Assembly: GCA_963807085.1 (NCBI GenBank)
Contig: CAWEBB010000012.1
Coordinates: forward strand, 124,001 to 188,000
Source: JACKII01 sp963807085
GTDB taxonomy: Bacteria; Pseudomonadota; Alphaproteobacteria; Bin95
Length of the DNA: 64,000 nucleotides
Reading direction: 5' to 3'
Shown here: positions 1 through 9,363 of the stretch, in pieces
Layout of the letters: each line of letters starts with the position of its first letter
How positions within the stretch are numbered: the first letter of the stretch is position 1
The notes under the pieces: model-generated
Database searches by the model: none
Told to the model about the DNA's origin: nothing
What the model saw: the letters and a program-made list of their open reading frames with translations, nothing else
Position numbers and translations under genes: made by a program

Positions 1-1
1 C

Positions 2-1228
2 TACACCGACCAGGACGTGTTTGATGCCGAAATGGAGCGCATCTTCGAGCAGTCCTGGACCTATGTCTGTCACGAAAGCCAGATCCCAAAGCCCGGCGAC
101 TACTACGCGGCGAAGCTGGGACGGGAGCCCGTGCTCATCAACCGGCGGGACGACGGCTCCGTCGGCGGCCTGCTCAACGCCTGCGCCCACCGCGGCGCGC
201 TCCTGAACCCAACCCAGCGCGGCAACGCCCGCATCCTGGTCTGCCGCTACCACGGCTGGAGCTTTGCCGCCGACGATGGCCGCTGCGTCCGCATCAAAGA
301 CCCGTCGGGCGAGGACCCGGCCTGCTATACGCTGCGCCGCGTGCCGCAGGTCGAAAGCTACAAGGGCTTCGTCTTTGCGACATTGAACGGGCAGGCGCCG
401 CCCTTGGTGGAGCATCTGGCCGCCGCCGCGCCTTTCATTGACATGCTGGCCGACCAGTCCGATCAGGGCATGGAGGTGCTGCCCGGCGTCTCCTCCTACG
501 TGGTGGACGGTAACTGGAAGCTCCAGGCGGAGAATGGCGTCGATGCCTATCACGTCACGACCGTGCACCGGAACTTTGCCAACACGGTCAAGCGCCGCGA
601 CCAGATCAAGGGCAATGCGTCGGGCATGAAGTCCACCGATGTCAGCCGCTTTGACGGCACGCTCCGCAACGGCACCTACGACCTGGGCAATGGCCACAAC
701 CTGATCTGGACGCAACGCGGCGACCCGTCCGCAGCCCCGCTCTGGGAGGGCCGAGCAGAGGTGGAGCCCCGCGTCGGCCCGGTCAAGTGGGACTGGATGT
801 GTGCCCGCGGCCGCAACCTGTTCCTGTTCCCGAACCTGTTCCTGATGGACCAGTCCTCCACCCAAATCCGTGTGCTGATCCCCCTCAGCCCCAGCCGGAC
901 GGAGATCAAGGTCTACGCCATCGCCCGCCGCGGCGAGAGCCGGGCAGCCCGCGTCGCCCGCATGAACAAGTTCCGCGACTTTTTCCTTGGCGCGGGCCTC
1001 GCCACCACCGACGACTCCGCAGCGCTGGAAGATACCCAGTACGGCGCCCACGCGAGCACCGAGCCCTGGAACGTGTTCCAGCGCGGCTGGGACACGCACA
1101 CGCAAGGCCCGGACGAGGACGCCAAGGCGCTAGGCATCCAGCCCGCCGCCAGCAACAGCCGCTGGGACCTCGAAACCCACTATGTCGGCCAATACCGCCG
1201 CTGGCGGGAGTTAATGGCCGATGGGTGA
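2..1228 (+). CDS. Rieske aromatic ring-hydroxylating dioxygenase, alpha subunit (5' end outside window)
   Basis: Large oxygenase subunit that would insert O2 into an aromatic ring using electrons from a separate reductase. The frame is open to the left edge, so the N-terminus is missing; about 408 residues are visible. The Rieske [2Fe-2S] ligands are clear: C-x-H in NACAHRG and C-x2-H in VCRYHGW about 18 residues later. The mononuclear iron motif D-x2-H-x4-H appears as DAYHVTTVH. It overlaps the beta subunit by 8 bases, so the two are translationally coupled. No ferredoxin or reductase gene is in view; it may lie upstream. The substrate cannot be deduced. The family assignment is secure. Confidence 0.93.
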   Translation, partial: YTDQDVFDAEMERIFEQSWTYVCHESQIPKPGDYYAAKLGREPVLINRRDDGSVGGLLNACAHRGALLNPTQRGNARILVCRYHGWSFAADDGRCVRIKDPSGEDPACYTLRRVPQVESYKGFVFATLNGQAPPLVEHLAAAAPFIDMLADQSDQGMEVLPGVSSYVVDGNWKLQAENGVDAYHVTTVHRNFANTVKRRDQIKGNASGMKSTDVSRFDGTLRNGTYDLGNGHNLIWTQRGDPSAAPLWEGRAEVEPRVGPVKWDWMCARGRNLFLFPNLFLMDQSSTQIRVLIPLSPSRTEIKVYAIARRGESRAARVARMNKFRDFFLGAGLATTDDSAALEDTQYGAHASTEPWNVFQRGWDTHTQGPDEDAKALGIQPAASNSRWDLETHYVGQYRRWRELMADG

Positions 1229-1730
1229 CACCTTCCCCACCCCCGCCGTCCAACTCGAAGCCGAGCGCCTGCTCTACCGCGAAGCCTACTGCCTCGACAC
1301 CCGCGACTGGCAGGGCTTCCTCGGCTGCTATTGGGACGACGCGACGTTCTGGATGCCGGCCTGGGCAACGGAGACCGAACTCACCCAGGACCCCGAGACC
1401 GAGATGGCGCTCATGTACATGGCCGACAAGACTGGCCTGGATGACCGCGTCTACCGCATCCAGTCCCGCGACAGCTACGCCTCGACCCCCATGCCGCGCT
1501 CCTGCCATGTGGTCGGAAACGTGCTGATCCTGGAGGGTTCGGCGGATGCAATGTCCGTCGCGGCAAGCTGGACGGTCCACCTCTACCACATGCACAAGGG
1601 CGGGCGCGTCCACGGCGGCCGCTATGAGTACCGGCTGGAGCGGCGGCAGGGCGCGCTAAAGATCGGCGCTAAGAAGATCGTTTTCCTGAACGACAAGGTC
1701 GACGTGCCGCTGGATATCTATAACGTTTGA
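1221..1730 (+). CDS. Aromatic ring-hydroxylating dioxygenase, beta (small) subunit
   Basis: A 169-residue protein of the SnoaL-like small-subunit family, which gives structure to the alpha3-beta3 oxygenase. Typical features are the N-terminal AERLLYREAYCLD helix, the WDDATFWMPAW strand and a C-terminal IVFLNDKVD segment. The start lies inside the end of the alpha gene, as in most dioxygenase operons, which supports the pairing. Length is normal for the family. Downstream comes an abrupt switch to AT-rich DNA, so the original operon may have been interrupted here. Confidence 0.9.
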   Translation: MGDTFPTPAVQLEAERLLYREAYCLDTRDWQGFLGCYWDDATFWMPAWATETELTQDPETEMALMYMADKTGLDDRVYRIQSRDSYASTPMPRSCHVVGNVLILEGSADAMSVAASWTVHLYHMHKGGRVHGGRYEYRLERRQGALKIGAKKIVFLNDKVDVPLDIYNV

Positions 1731-1754
1731 AAACTACCACTCGCAGGGGAAATC

Positions 1755-1940
1755 ATGAAAAAACTTCCTTTTAAAGATGCTGAAGGCGCTTTTAAATTTG
1801 TAGAAAAGTATTTTTCTGCAAAGAAAATAGCAAAAAAAGAGGCATTTTATGGAATAGTAAGACTAGTGGATGAAAGAGGAGAGCCGCCTCTCTATGCCAT
1901 AGAAATATCTGCACTAGAGAACAAGCTTTTCGCAAAATAA
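1755..1940 (+). pseudogene. N-terminal half of a small low-GC gene split by an IS5-family remnant
   Basis: A good ribosome site (GGGGAAATC) leads into a 61-codon frame rich in Lys, Glu and Phe, starting MKKLPFKDAEGAFKFVEK. Base composition is far more AT-rich than the surrounding genes. The reading ends close to where transposase homology begins on the other strand (about 1947). The segment after the remnant, 2659-2838, has the same low GC and reads as a matching C-terminal half. I infer a single small protein of roughly 115-120 residues that was interrupted; function unknown. It is also possible that this 61-residue frame is complete on its own. Confidence 0.5.
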
Positions 1941-1946
1941 AGTATC

Positions 1947-2658
1947 GTTGTCTCCCAGTCTTTTGCCAGGCGACGGCAGCGGCCAAGCCAAGCAAAGGTC
2001 CGTTCAACCACCCAGCGTCGAGGCAAGACCTCGAAGCCTTTGGCTCTGTCGCTTCTTCGGATAATATCGATCATCCACTCGCCGTTGCCCTTGAGGGCCC
2101 GTCTCAGCTTGTTCCAGCATAGCCGCCGTCCGCAAAGACATGGCGCAACCATGGAAAACGGAAACGGGCGGCCTTCAGCACTGCGGGCGCGCCATCGCGG
2201 TCCTGCACATCGGCGCCTTGGATGAGGATCACCAGCAGCAATCCGAGCGTGTCGGTCAGAATGTGGCGCTTGCGGCCTTTAACCTTCTTGCCCGCATCAT
2301 AACCCGAAATGCCGCCGCTTTCGGTGGTTTTCACGCTCTGAGAGTCGATCACCCGGCGGTCGGGCTGGCCTCCCGGCCCTCCAACTCTCTCGCGCTCATT
2401 GCCAGCAATCCGTTGAGCGTCGCGAACAACCCCATATCGCGCCAAGCGTAGAAATAACCTTGGACCGTGCTTGTCGGCGGGAAGTCTTTGGCAACGCTCG
2501 CCACTGACAGCCGCTCGAACCCATATAGAGGACCGCATTCATCACCTCGCGCAGGTCAGTGGTGCGTGGACGCCCACCCGCTTTTGCTGGCGGCAACAAT
2601 GGCGCAATCAACGCCCTTCCCGATCCAGCAGGTCGCTTGGATAACGACCTGTCTTGCG
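1947..2658 (-). mobile_element. Degenerate IS5-family transposase remnant
   Basis: On the minus strand the pieces read as an IS5-family DDE transposase in several frames: RYPSDL then IAPLLPPAKAGGRPRTTD, VIDSQSVKTTESGG, YDAGKKVKGRKRHILTDT, HVFADGGYAG and ERTFAWLGRCRRLAKDWE. At least three frameshifts separate these blocks. Both ends of the element appear to be missing: homology starts at about the RYPSDL segment and stops after KDWETT, and I see no convincing terminal inverted repeats. It is therefore a dead fragment. It sits between two halves of a low-GC gene. It is related in family, but not identical, to the better-preserved IS at 16941-17910. Confidence 0.85.
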
Positions 2659-2838
2659 GCTACTAAGAGAATACAAGTAGCAGCGATGAAGCATACTGAA
2701 ATGAGGAACGACATTGATGTCGGAGATTTCGTGGTTTGGGGATGTGATGATCCCAAAGGGAAAATACCAAGAGTATATATATTACACAAAGTGTCATTGA
2801 CATTAAACATAGAAACAAAATCATTCGAGCCCGTTTAA
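2659..2838 (+). pseudogene. C-terminal half of the split low-GC gene
   Basis: The plus-strand frame running out of the IS remnant reads AATKRIQVAAMKHTEMRND and continues with DVGDFVVWGCDD and PRVYILHKVS to a stop at 2836-2838. Composition is as AT-rich as 1755-1940 and unlike the flanking dioxygenase genes. The run VGDFVVWG resembles the second half of small bacterial proteins that carry a strand-rich segment before the C-terminus. Alone it could start at ATG 2686 as a 50-residue peptide, but I see no good ribosome site there. I favour it being the displaced 3' end of the gene that begins at 1755. Confidence 0.45.
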
Positions 2839-2872
2839 GCATCGACAAGCTCAGAATGAAGGAGTTTGGGGT

Positions 2873-3908
2873 ATGCTCGCCCTCGCCAAGATCGCCCAAG
2901 CCGAAGCCAGCGTCGCCGTCGGCGAGTATCCCATGCCCTCGCCCGGTCCCGGCGAAGTCCTCATCAAAATGCAGGCCGCCGGCATCTGCGGCACCGACAT
3001 GCAGATCTACAAATGGGCGCCCCGGATGCGCGCCCGCGTGGCCGTGCCGCGCATCCTGGGCCACGAGATGGCGGGCCATATCGTCGAATGTCGGCGAGGG
3101 CGTCAGCCGTCTGAAAAATGGCGATTTCGTCTCTCTCGAAAGCCACATCTATTGCGGCCACTGCCGCCAGTGCCGGGCGGGCCAAGCCCATGTCTGCCAG
3201 AACCTCGGCTATCCCGGCATCTCCATCGACGGCGGCTTTGCCGAATACGCCGTCGTTCCGGAGCAGATCTGCTGGGTGAACCCGCCGGACATGGACCCCT
3301 ATATCGCCGCCATGCTGGAGCCCTACGGCATCAGCGTCTACGCCAGCGCAGTCGGCACTGGCGTCGCGGGCCAGAGCGTCCTTGTCAACGGCTGCGGCCC
3401 CATCGGCATGATGAACGTGGCCACCGCCAGAGCCCTCGGAGCCGCCCAGGTGTTGGCCGTGGACCCCAACCCGAAGCGCCGGGCCATGGCGGCGCAGATG
3501 GGCGCCGACCGCACCCTCGACCCGTTCGAAGAAGATGTGGCCAAGGCCTGCCTGGACATGACGCTGGGCTACGGCATCGACGTCGCCATCGAATATTCGG
3601 GCACGCCCGCAGGCTTCGAGGCCTGCACTGCGGCTTTGCGCAAGGGCGGCGAGTTCCGCCTAGTCGGAGGCCCGCCGGAGCCGCACGCCGTCACCTTCGC
3701 CGCCTGGATCTACAAGGCTATCACCGTGCATGCCGTGCACGGGCGCAGGCTCTGGGGCGACTGGGTGCTGGGGCAGGACCTGCTGCGGGCGGGCAAGGTC
3801 GATCTCTCGCCGCTGGTCAGCCACGTGCTGCCTCTGTCGGAGAGCGGCAGGGGCTTCGACCTGATCCTGGCGGGCGAGGCGCTGAAGCCGATCCTGGTGC
3901 CGGACTGA
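2873..3908 (+). pseudogene. Zinc-dependent alcohol dehydrogenase, threonine 3-dehydrogenase-like (one frameshift)
   Basis: Medium-chain dehydrogenase/reductase close to L-threonine 3-dehydrogenase and sorbitol dehydrogenase. The first frame gives MLALAKIAQAEASVAVGEYP, CGTDMQIYKW and GHEMAGHIVE with the catalytic Zn ligands. The reading then moves to another frame near 3090, where VGEGVSRLKNGDF continues into the structural-zinc loop CGHCRQCRAGQAHVC, the nucleotide motif GCGPIG and the normal C-terminus. The two frames together make a full-length enzyme of about 345 residues, so only one indel separates them. This may be a sequencing error or a recent mutation. A ribosome site (GAAGGAG) precedes the ATG. 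It lies between dioxygenase genes and a monooxygenase, suggesting a role in the same catabolic route. Confidence 0.82.
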
Positions 3909-3939
3909 CATTCGCGAACTAAAGCAAGGTGAACGGCAG

Positions 3940-5583
3940 ATGAGCGAAGCTAAGGTGATGGACGCCCCCCAGGCGAAGAAGGGCCAGGGCGACTATGACG
4001 TCATCGTCATCGGCGCGGGCATGTCCGGGCTCTACCTGATCCACAAGCTGCGCCAGTTGGGCCTGTCATTCCGCGTGTTCGACAATGGCTCGGACGTGGG
4101 TGGCACCTGGTATTGGAACCGGTATCCTGGGGCGCGCTTCGATAGCGAAAGCTGGTCCTACGGCTTCGCGTTCTCTGAAGAAGTGCTGCAGGAGTGGAAC
4201 TGGCGCGAGCATTTCTCGGCCCAGCCGGATACGCTCGCCTATATGGAATACGTGGCGGACAAGTTCGACATGCGCCGCGACATCACCTTCAACGCGGAGG
4301 TCACGGCGGCCAGCTGGGACGAGGCCACGCGGCTTTGGACCATCACGCTCCAGAGCGGCGAGCGATACAGCGCCAACCTGTTCATTCCGGCACTGGGGCC
4401 GCTCTCGGCCCATGTGATGCCGGTGATCGAGGGCGTTGGTTCATTCTCAGGCCCCGCCTTCCACACCGCCCGCTGGCCAAAGGAGCCAATCGACTTTTCC
4501 GACAGGCGCGTCGGCATCATCGGCACGGGCGCCACCGCGATCCAGGCCATCACGGAAATCGCCAAGACCGCCAAGCACCTGACCGTTTTTCAGCGCAACC
4601 CGAATTGGGCCGCCCCCCTGCACAACCGCAAGATCACGCCCGAAGAGCAGGCCGACATCAAGGCGCGCTACGACGAGATCTATGAGCGCTGCCGCGACAC
4701 CGCCACCTGCTTCATCCACAATGCCGATCGGCGCAAAGCTTTGGAGGTCTCGGCGGAAGAGCGGGAGGAATTCTGGGAAAAGCTCTATGCCGAGCCGGGC
4801 TTCGGCATCTGGGTCGGCAATTTCGCCGACGTGCTGGTCGACAAGCGCGCCAACAAATTGCTGAGCGACTTTATGGAGCGCAAGATCCGCGAGCGGGTGA
4901 AGGACCAGCGCATCGCAGACCTGCTCATCCCGAAGAACCACGGCTTCGGCACCCGCCGCGTGCCGCTCGAAAGCGGCTATTTTGAGGTCTACAACCAGGA
5001 GAACGTGCTGCTGGTGGACCTGAACCAAACCCCCATTGAGCGCATCACGCGCGCTGGTGTGAAATGCTCGGATCGGGAGTATGAGCTGGACCTGCTGATC
5101 TACGCGACCGGCTTCGACGGCGTCACCGGCCCCTACGACCGGATCGACATCCGCACGTCGGCGGGCCGGGTGCTGCGCGAGGACTGGGCGGAGGGCCTGC
5201 CGCGTACCTACCTCGGGGTGCAGACGGAGGGCTACCCCAACATGCTGATGGTGCTGGGCCCGCACACGGCCCGCGGCAACATCCCCCGCAACAGCGAGCA
5301 GATCATCGACTTCGTCGTCTCGGTCGTGAAGCACATGCGCGACAACGGCTACACCAGGATCGAGCCCCGCCCGGAAAAGGTCGCCGAATGGGGCGAGCAC
5401 GTCGAAGAAGCCGCCAAGCCCCTGCTGGCGAGCCAGATCAAAAGCTGGCAGACGGGTGTGAACCGCAACGTGCCGGGGAGGGATGTGCTGCGGGTGCTCG
5501 GCTATACTGGCAGCGCCAAAAAATACCGCCGGATCACGGAGGCCGTGGCCGCCGGCGGGTTCAGGGAGTTTGAGGTGGAGTGA
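3940..5583 (+). CDS. Baeyer-Villiger monooxygenase (FAD- and NADPH-dependent)
   Basis: A 547-residue class B flavoprotein monooxygenase that would turn ketones into esters or lactones. The FAD Rossmann motif GAGMSG is at residues 25-30, the family motif GGTWYWNRYPGARFD at about 54-68, the Baeyer-Villiger fingerprint FSGPAFHTARWP at 169-180, and the second Rossmann motif GTGATA for NADPH at 195-200. Length is typical of cyclohexanone and phenylacetone monooxygenases. It follows the alcohol dehydrogenase by 31 bases on the same strand, which fits a pathway of alcohol to ketone to ester. The substrate is unknown. Confidence 0.94.
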   Translation: MSEAKVMDAPQAKKGQGDYDVIVIGAGMSGLYLIHKLRQLGLSFRVFDNGSDVGGTWYWNRYPGARFDSESWSYGFAFSEEVLQEWNWREHFSAQPDTLAYMEYVADKFDMRRDITFNAEVTAASWDEATRLWTITLQSGERYSANLFIPALGPLSAHVMPVIEGVGSFSGPAFHTARWPKEPIDFSDRRVGIIGTGATAIQAITEIAKTAKHLTVFQRNPNWAAPLHNRKITPEEQADIKARYDEIYERCRDTATCFIHNADRRKALEVSAEEREEFWEKLYAEPGFGIWVGNFADVLVDKRANKLLSDFMERKIRERVKDQRIADLLIPKNHGFGTRRVPLESGYFEVYNQENVLLVDLNQTPIERITRAGVKCSDREYELDLLIYATGFDGVTGPYDRIDIRTSAGRVLREDWAEGLPRTYLGVQTEGYPNMLMVLGPHTARGNIPRNSEQIIDFVVSVVKHMRDNGYTRIEPRPEKVAEWGEHVEEAAKPLLASQIKSWQTGVNRNVPGRDVLRVLGYTGSAKKYRRITEAVAAGGFREFEVE

Positions 5584-5627
5584 AGAGACGCACACTTGGA
5601 ACGGTCTGGTCCAGTTCGAGCGCGCAA

Positions 5628-6881
5628 TTACGCATCAGAACCTGAAGCCCATCTGATCTTGTCAAAAAGGGCGCCGAGTTGCATTAGCTCGCCCTGGCGC
5701 TGGGTGTCGGCTTTAAGAAAAATGCTTTTGAGTTGAGTGCGCAAAGTTGTCAATTGCACTTCGAGTTCGCTCGCGGCCTCTGCCAATGTCGTTCCACTAA
5801 TGATCCGTTCCGCAAGGCGGGCTTCCGCCGGTGTAAGCTGAAATGCAGCTCGCAGGTGGCGTTGGACTGATGCCGACGTCTGGACCTTGGAGACAACCAC
5901 AAGCGCCAAACGACGGTCAGTAAGGTCGAAGATGGCTGTCCTCGGCAGTAACGGGGCTACGACGACGACCCATCGGCGGCCATCCGGCAGGTCCAACGCC
6001 ATCGCGCCGCCGCTGTCGCCATCATCCTCTTTTTTTAATTGAGCAGCGTTTTCAATCAAATTCCGGAGCTTGGCCGTATTGCTTTCGTCCGTAGCTTGGA
6101 ACCGGCCTTGCCTCGAACAAAGCACCGAGGAAGCTGCGAGCATTTCTTCCGCGGCAAAATTGGTCCGAATGATCCGTGTTCCGGCATCGACGACGAGTAC
6201 GGCATCGGTAAGGCGGTCCAATGCAGCGCCGATCAAACTGCCAGCCTGCCGTGCTGCCCGCATACGCCGGTCTATGTGCGCTACTCGTCGCAGATGGGGC
6301 ATGATTTGCGCCAGTAACGACGTCTCAGTTGCGTCGAAAGGCTGCTGCCCTGGGCTGCGCATGACAGCAAATGCAGTCGTTATATTGTTCTCCTTGTAAG
6401 CATAGGTGCCGAGAAGGTAGCGGCGTCCGGCTGGGAGACTGTAGTCGGTGAAATACTCGCTGCGGGATACGGCCCTATCGTCGATGTAGTCGGCGCAATT
6501 CATCGGCGTAGCCAGCGGAAGGCTCCGCAGAATTTCCCTGCGCGGGTTCATGCGATGGAAATGGTCCCATTCCGGATGATTGTCGGCGAATGAGTTCGAC
6601 CGGTTGCTTGCAACGCGGGCGCTGGCCGCCTCGTCCCACAAGAACATATGCGCGGAGTTGGCACCGAACAGCTGATCGAACAAATCGAGTGTTGCGGTCC
6701 AGGCCGTCGGTTCAGTGGCTGCCTCATAGAGGCCATCGATGGCGCGATGGAGGAGCCGATCTCGACCAGTTCTATGTATCACGAGTCCCACCCAACAACT
6801 GACCGTGCGAAGTTGAGCATACACTCCATTCAATTGATCAGCAATTCTCTCCCGTTCACATGCTAATTTCCGGCCGCACAA
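5628..6881 (-). CDS. LuxR-type helix-turn-helix transcriptional regulator
   Basis: The C-terminal 65 residues form a LuxR-like DNA-binding domain (LTPAEARLAERIISGTTLAE and then a recognition helix around EVQLTTLRTQLKSIFLK). The preceding 330 residues hold a ligand- or signal-sensing region with a PAS-like stretch near ALDRLTDAVLVVDAGTRII. The first 25-35 codons look non-conserved and the true start may be internal, for instance near the VIHRTGRDRLLHRAIDGLYE segment. It converges on the monooxygenase gene with 44 bases between the stops. A role in controlling the catabolic cluster is inferred only from position. Confidence 0.85.
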   Translation of the reverse strand: MCGRKLACERERIADQLNGVYAQLRTVSCWVGLVIHRTGRDRLLHRAIDGLYEAATEPTAWTATLDLFDQLFGANSAHMFLWDEAASARVASNRSNSFADNHPEWDHFHRMNPRREILRSLPLATPMNCADYIDDRAVSRSEYFTDYSLPAGRRYLLGTYAYKENNITTAFAVMRSPGQQPFDATETSLLAQIMPHLRRVAHIDRRMRAARQAGSLIGAALDRLTDAVLVVDAGTRIIRTNFAAEEMLAASSVLCSRQGRFQATDESNTAKLRNLIENAAQLKKEDDGDSGGAMALDLPDGRRWVVVVAPLLPRTAIFDLTDRRLALVVVSKVQTSASVQRHLRAAFQLTPAEARLAERIISGTTLAEAASELEVQLTTLRTQLKSIFLKADTQRQGELMQLGALFDKIRWASGSDA

Positions 6882-6959
6882 CCCCCAAACGGATGATGCC
6901 GGGTTTCGATGCTCCGTATACGGTCTTGGCTTTCAACGAACTTGGACTGGAGCAAAGAG

Positions 6960-7604
6960 ATGAAACTATTTGACAGCTTTGGGATGAACCCGCGTACGAT
7001 CCGCTTTTACCTGCTGGAGAAGGGTATAGATCTACCGCGCCATGAAGTGGACATCCTGGCAGCGGACAATCGAAAGGCCGAGTTTCTCAAGCTCAATCCG
7101 GCCGGTCAAACTCCCGCACTTGCGCTCGACGATGGCTCGGTCATCAGCGAGACAGTCGCAATTATGGAGTACCTCGAGGAGAAGCATCCCTCGCCACCGT
7201 TGATCGGCAGCACATCCGAGGAGCGCGCAAAAACACGCATGTGGTGGCGCCGCGCCGAGATCAACATCTGCCACCCGATGGTGCAGGGTTTCTATTACGC
7301 CGAAGGCCTTGAGCTCTTCAGGACGCGCATCCGATGTTTGCCCGAAGCTGCCGATGGCATGAAGGAACGGGCCCGTGACGGCATGCGATGGATCGATGGC
7401 CTGCTGACCGGAGAATGGCTGGCGGGCAACCGGTTCACGGTCGCCGACATCTGTCTGTACTGTTACATTGATCAGCTATGCGATGCGGGCCAGCCCATTC
7501 CGTCCGAGTGCAGAAATCTGCTCGCGTGGTTCGAGCGCGTCGGCGCCCGCCCGGCAGCAGAGCCCAGTATCTGGAAAGAGCGGCCAATGGGCATGCGCGG
7601 CTAA
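6960..7604 (+). CDS. Glutathione S-transferase family protein
   Basis: A 214-residue protein with the thioredoxin-like N-terminal domain (MKLFDSFGMNPRTIRFYLLE, the cis-Pro segment NPAGQTPALALDDG and the glutathione-binding SETVAIMEYLEE) and an all-helical C-terminal domain with FTVADICLYCYID. ATG 6960 is chosen because a GGAGCAAAGAG ribosome site lies just upstream and the homology begins at MKLFDS; a longer frame from 6909 adds unrelated residues. Role: conjugation or isomerisation of electrophiles, plausible beside an aromatic-degradation cluster. It diverges from the LuxR gene, so both may share the 78-base control region between them. Confidence 0.9.
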   Translation: MKLFDSFGMNPRTIRFYLLEKGIDLPRHEVDILAADNRKAEFLKLNPAGQTPALALDDGSVISETVAIMEYLEEKHPSPPLIGSTSEERAKTRMWWRRAEINICHPMVQGFYYAEGLELFRTRIRCLPEAADGMKERARDGMRWIDGLLTGEWLAGNRFTVADICLYCYIDQLCDAGQPIPSECRNLLAWFERVGARPAAEPSIWKERPMGMRG

Positions 7605-7633
7605 AGCGTTTTCCCAAATGGCGGCATCACTCA

Positions 7634-7741
7634 AATCCCCTCTCCCGCGAAAGCGGGAGCCTATGCCTGAGAGCTTTCCAGAATGTGCGAGCTTTGCGTT
7701 TGGCTCTCAGGCATGGATCCCTGGTCAAGCCGGGGAAGAGT
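7634..7741. repeat. REP-like palindromic element with three inverted repeats
   Basis: Lies between two converging genes. First stem: CTCCCGC (7642-7648), loop GAAA, GCGGGAG (7653-7659). Second stem: ATGCCTGAGAGC (7663-7674) pairs with GCTCTCAGGCAT (7703-7714), a perfect 12-bp stem around 28 bases. A third, weaker repeat follows at about 7717-7738 (CCCTGGTCAAGCCGGGG). The CCCGCGAAAGCGGG and TGGATCC...GGTCAAGCC parts resemble the extragenic palindromes common in alphaproteobacterial genomes; I see no second copy in this window. Confidence 0.65.
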
Positions 7742-7792
7742 GATGGAGCGGAAGGTAGCGTTGGGGGCTTCCTCCGCTCCAGACCCGGCCGC

Positions 7793-9229
7793 CTACGCGC
7801 CCCAGCCGCTGACGGCCTTGACCTCGCAGAACTCCTCGATGCCCCAGACGCCGCCTTCGCGGCCATTGCCGGAGGCCTTAGCCGCCGAACGGCGCGCCCG
7901 CGCCGCGCGGCTGGCCGTTCATCTCGACCATGCCCGAACGCAGCCGGCGCGCGACGCGGTTGCGCCGGTCGACGTCCTGGGTCTGCACATAGTTGGTCAG
8001 GCCGTAGGCGGTGTCGTTGGCGATCTGGATCGCCTCCTCTTCCGTCTCGAACGGGATGATCGACAGCACCGGGCCGAAGATCTCTTCCCGCGCGATGGTC
8101 ATGTCGGTTGTTCACGTCGGCGAACACCGTGGGCTGCACGAAATAGCCGCGGTTCAGGCCATCCGGCCGGCCGGTGCCACCGGCGACCAGACGGGCGCCT
8201 TCGTCGATGCCCTTGCGATGAGGCCCTGGATCTTTTCAACTGCGCCTCGCTGACCACCGGGCCCGATGTGGCGGCCCTTGCTGCCGGGCGTCCCGACCTC
8301 GATCTGCTCGGCGGCCCTTGGCGGCTTCTCCACCGCCTCTCGTAGATCGGCCGCTCGACCAGCATGCGCGGTGGGCGCGTTGCAGGACTGGCCGGTGTTG
8401 TTGAAGCAGTGCAGCACGCCGCGGCGACGGCCTTGTCGTCGGCGTCGGCGAAGACGATGTTGGCGCCCTTGCCGCCCAGCTCCAGGTGCACCCGCTTCAA
8501 GGTGTCGGCGGCGTTCTTCGAGATCGCGCGGCCGGCCCGGGTGGAGCCGGTGAACGACACCATGTCGACATCGGGATGGCCCGACAGCTGGGTGCCGACG
8601 CCGGCGCCGTCACCGTTGACCATGTTGAACACGCCGGCCGGGCACGCCCGCTTCGTCCAGAATCTCGGCGAACAGCGAGGGCGTACATCGGCGCGATTTC
8701 CGACGGCTTCAGCACCATGGTGCAGCCGGTCAACAGCGCCGGGATCACCTTCAGCGTGATCTGGTTCATCGGCCAGTTCCACGGCGTGATCAGCGCGCAG
8801 ACGCCGACCGGGTCCAGGATGATGCGGTCGTTCGGCGCATGGTCGCCCAGCGGCCGGATCGAATTCGAAGTTCTCTGCCGCTTTGATGAAGTTGGCTATG
8901 TGACGCAGACCCGCCGGCGCTTGCTGCTGCTTCGCCATGTCGATCGGTGCACCCATTTCCTGGCTGATGGCGGCGGCGATGTCGTCCATGCGGCGCTCGT
9001 AGATTTCGCCGATGCGCTTGACCACTGCCAGGCGTTCCTCCGGCGGAGTCGCGGCCCATGCGGGAAACGCGGCCTTGGCAGCGGCGACAGCGGCGTTGGT
9101 ATCGGCCTCGCCGCCCAGCATGATGGTGCCGAAGGCCTCTTCGGTTGACGGATCGATCACATCCAGCTTGGTGCCCTGCTGCGCTGCCACCCACTGACCG
9201 TTGATGTAGAATTGGTGCTTTTCTTGCAT
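7793..9229 (-). pseudogene. NAD(P)-dependent aldehyde dehydrogenase, multiple frameshifts
   Basis: Starts at ATG 9229 with MQEKHQFYINGQWVAAQQGT and ends with VKAVSGWGA before a stop at 7793. The length matches a full ALDH of about 478 residues. All landmarks exist but in different frames: WPMNQITLKVIPALL, PAGVFNMVNGDGAGVG, VSFTGSTRAGRAI, the catalytic Glu in LELGGKGANIV, the catalytic Cys in LHCFNNTGQSCNAPT, and AREEIFGPVLSIIPF. At least eight frame changes are needed to read it through, far more than any neighbour. This is either a decayed gene or a stretch of poor sequence. It would have oxidised an aldehyde to an acid. Confidence 0.85.
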
Positions 9230-9363
9230 GATTTTGCTCCTGCTTTTCCGCGAACCAGCTGGCGGTACGCCTTTGCCATATGCCCAATCTCTTAGATGTG
9301 GTCTCGTCACATGACGGAAACGATCAGTCATCCGGTCGCGGATCGCGGCCAGGCTCCCTGTGC

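Noticed and set aside
4447..5595. Long minus-strand frame opposite the Baeyer-Villiger gene
   Set aside because: Antisense frame caused by high GC; the plus-strand protein has all family motifs.
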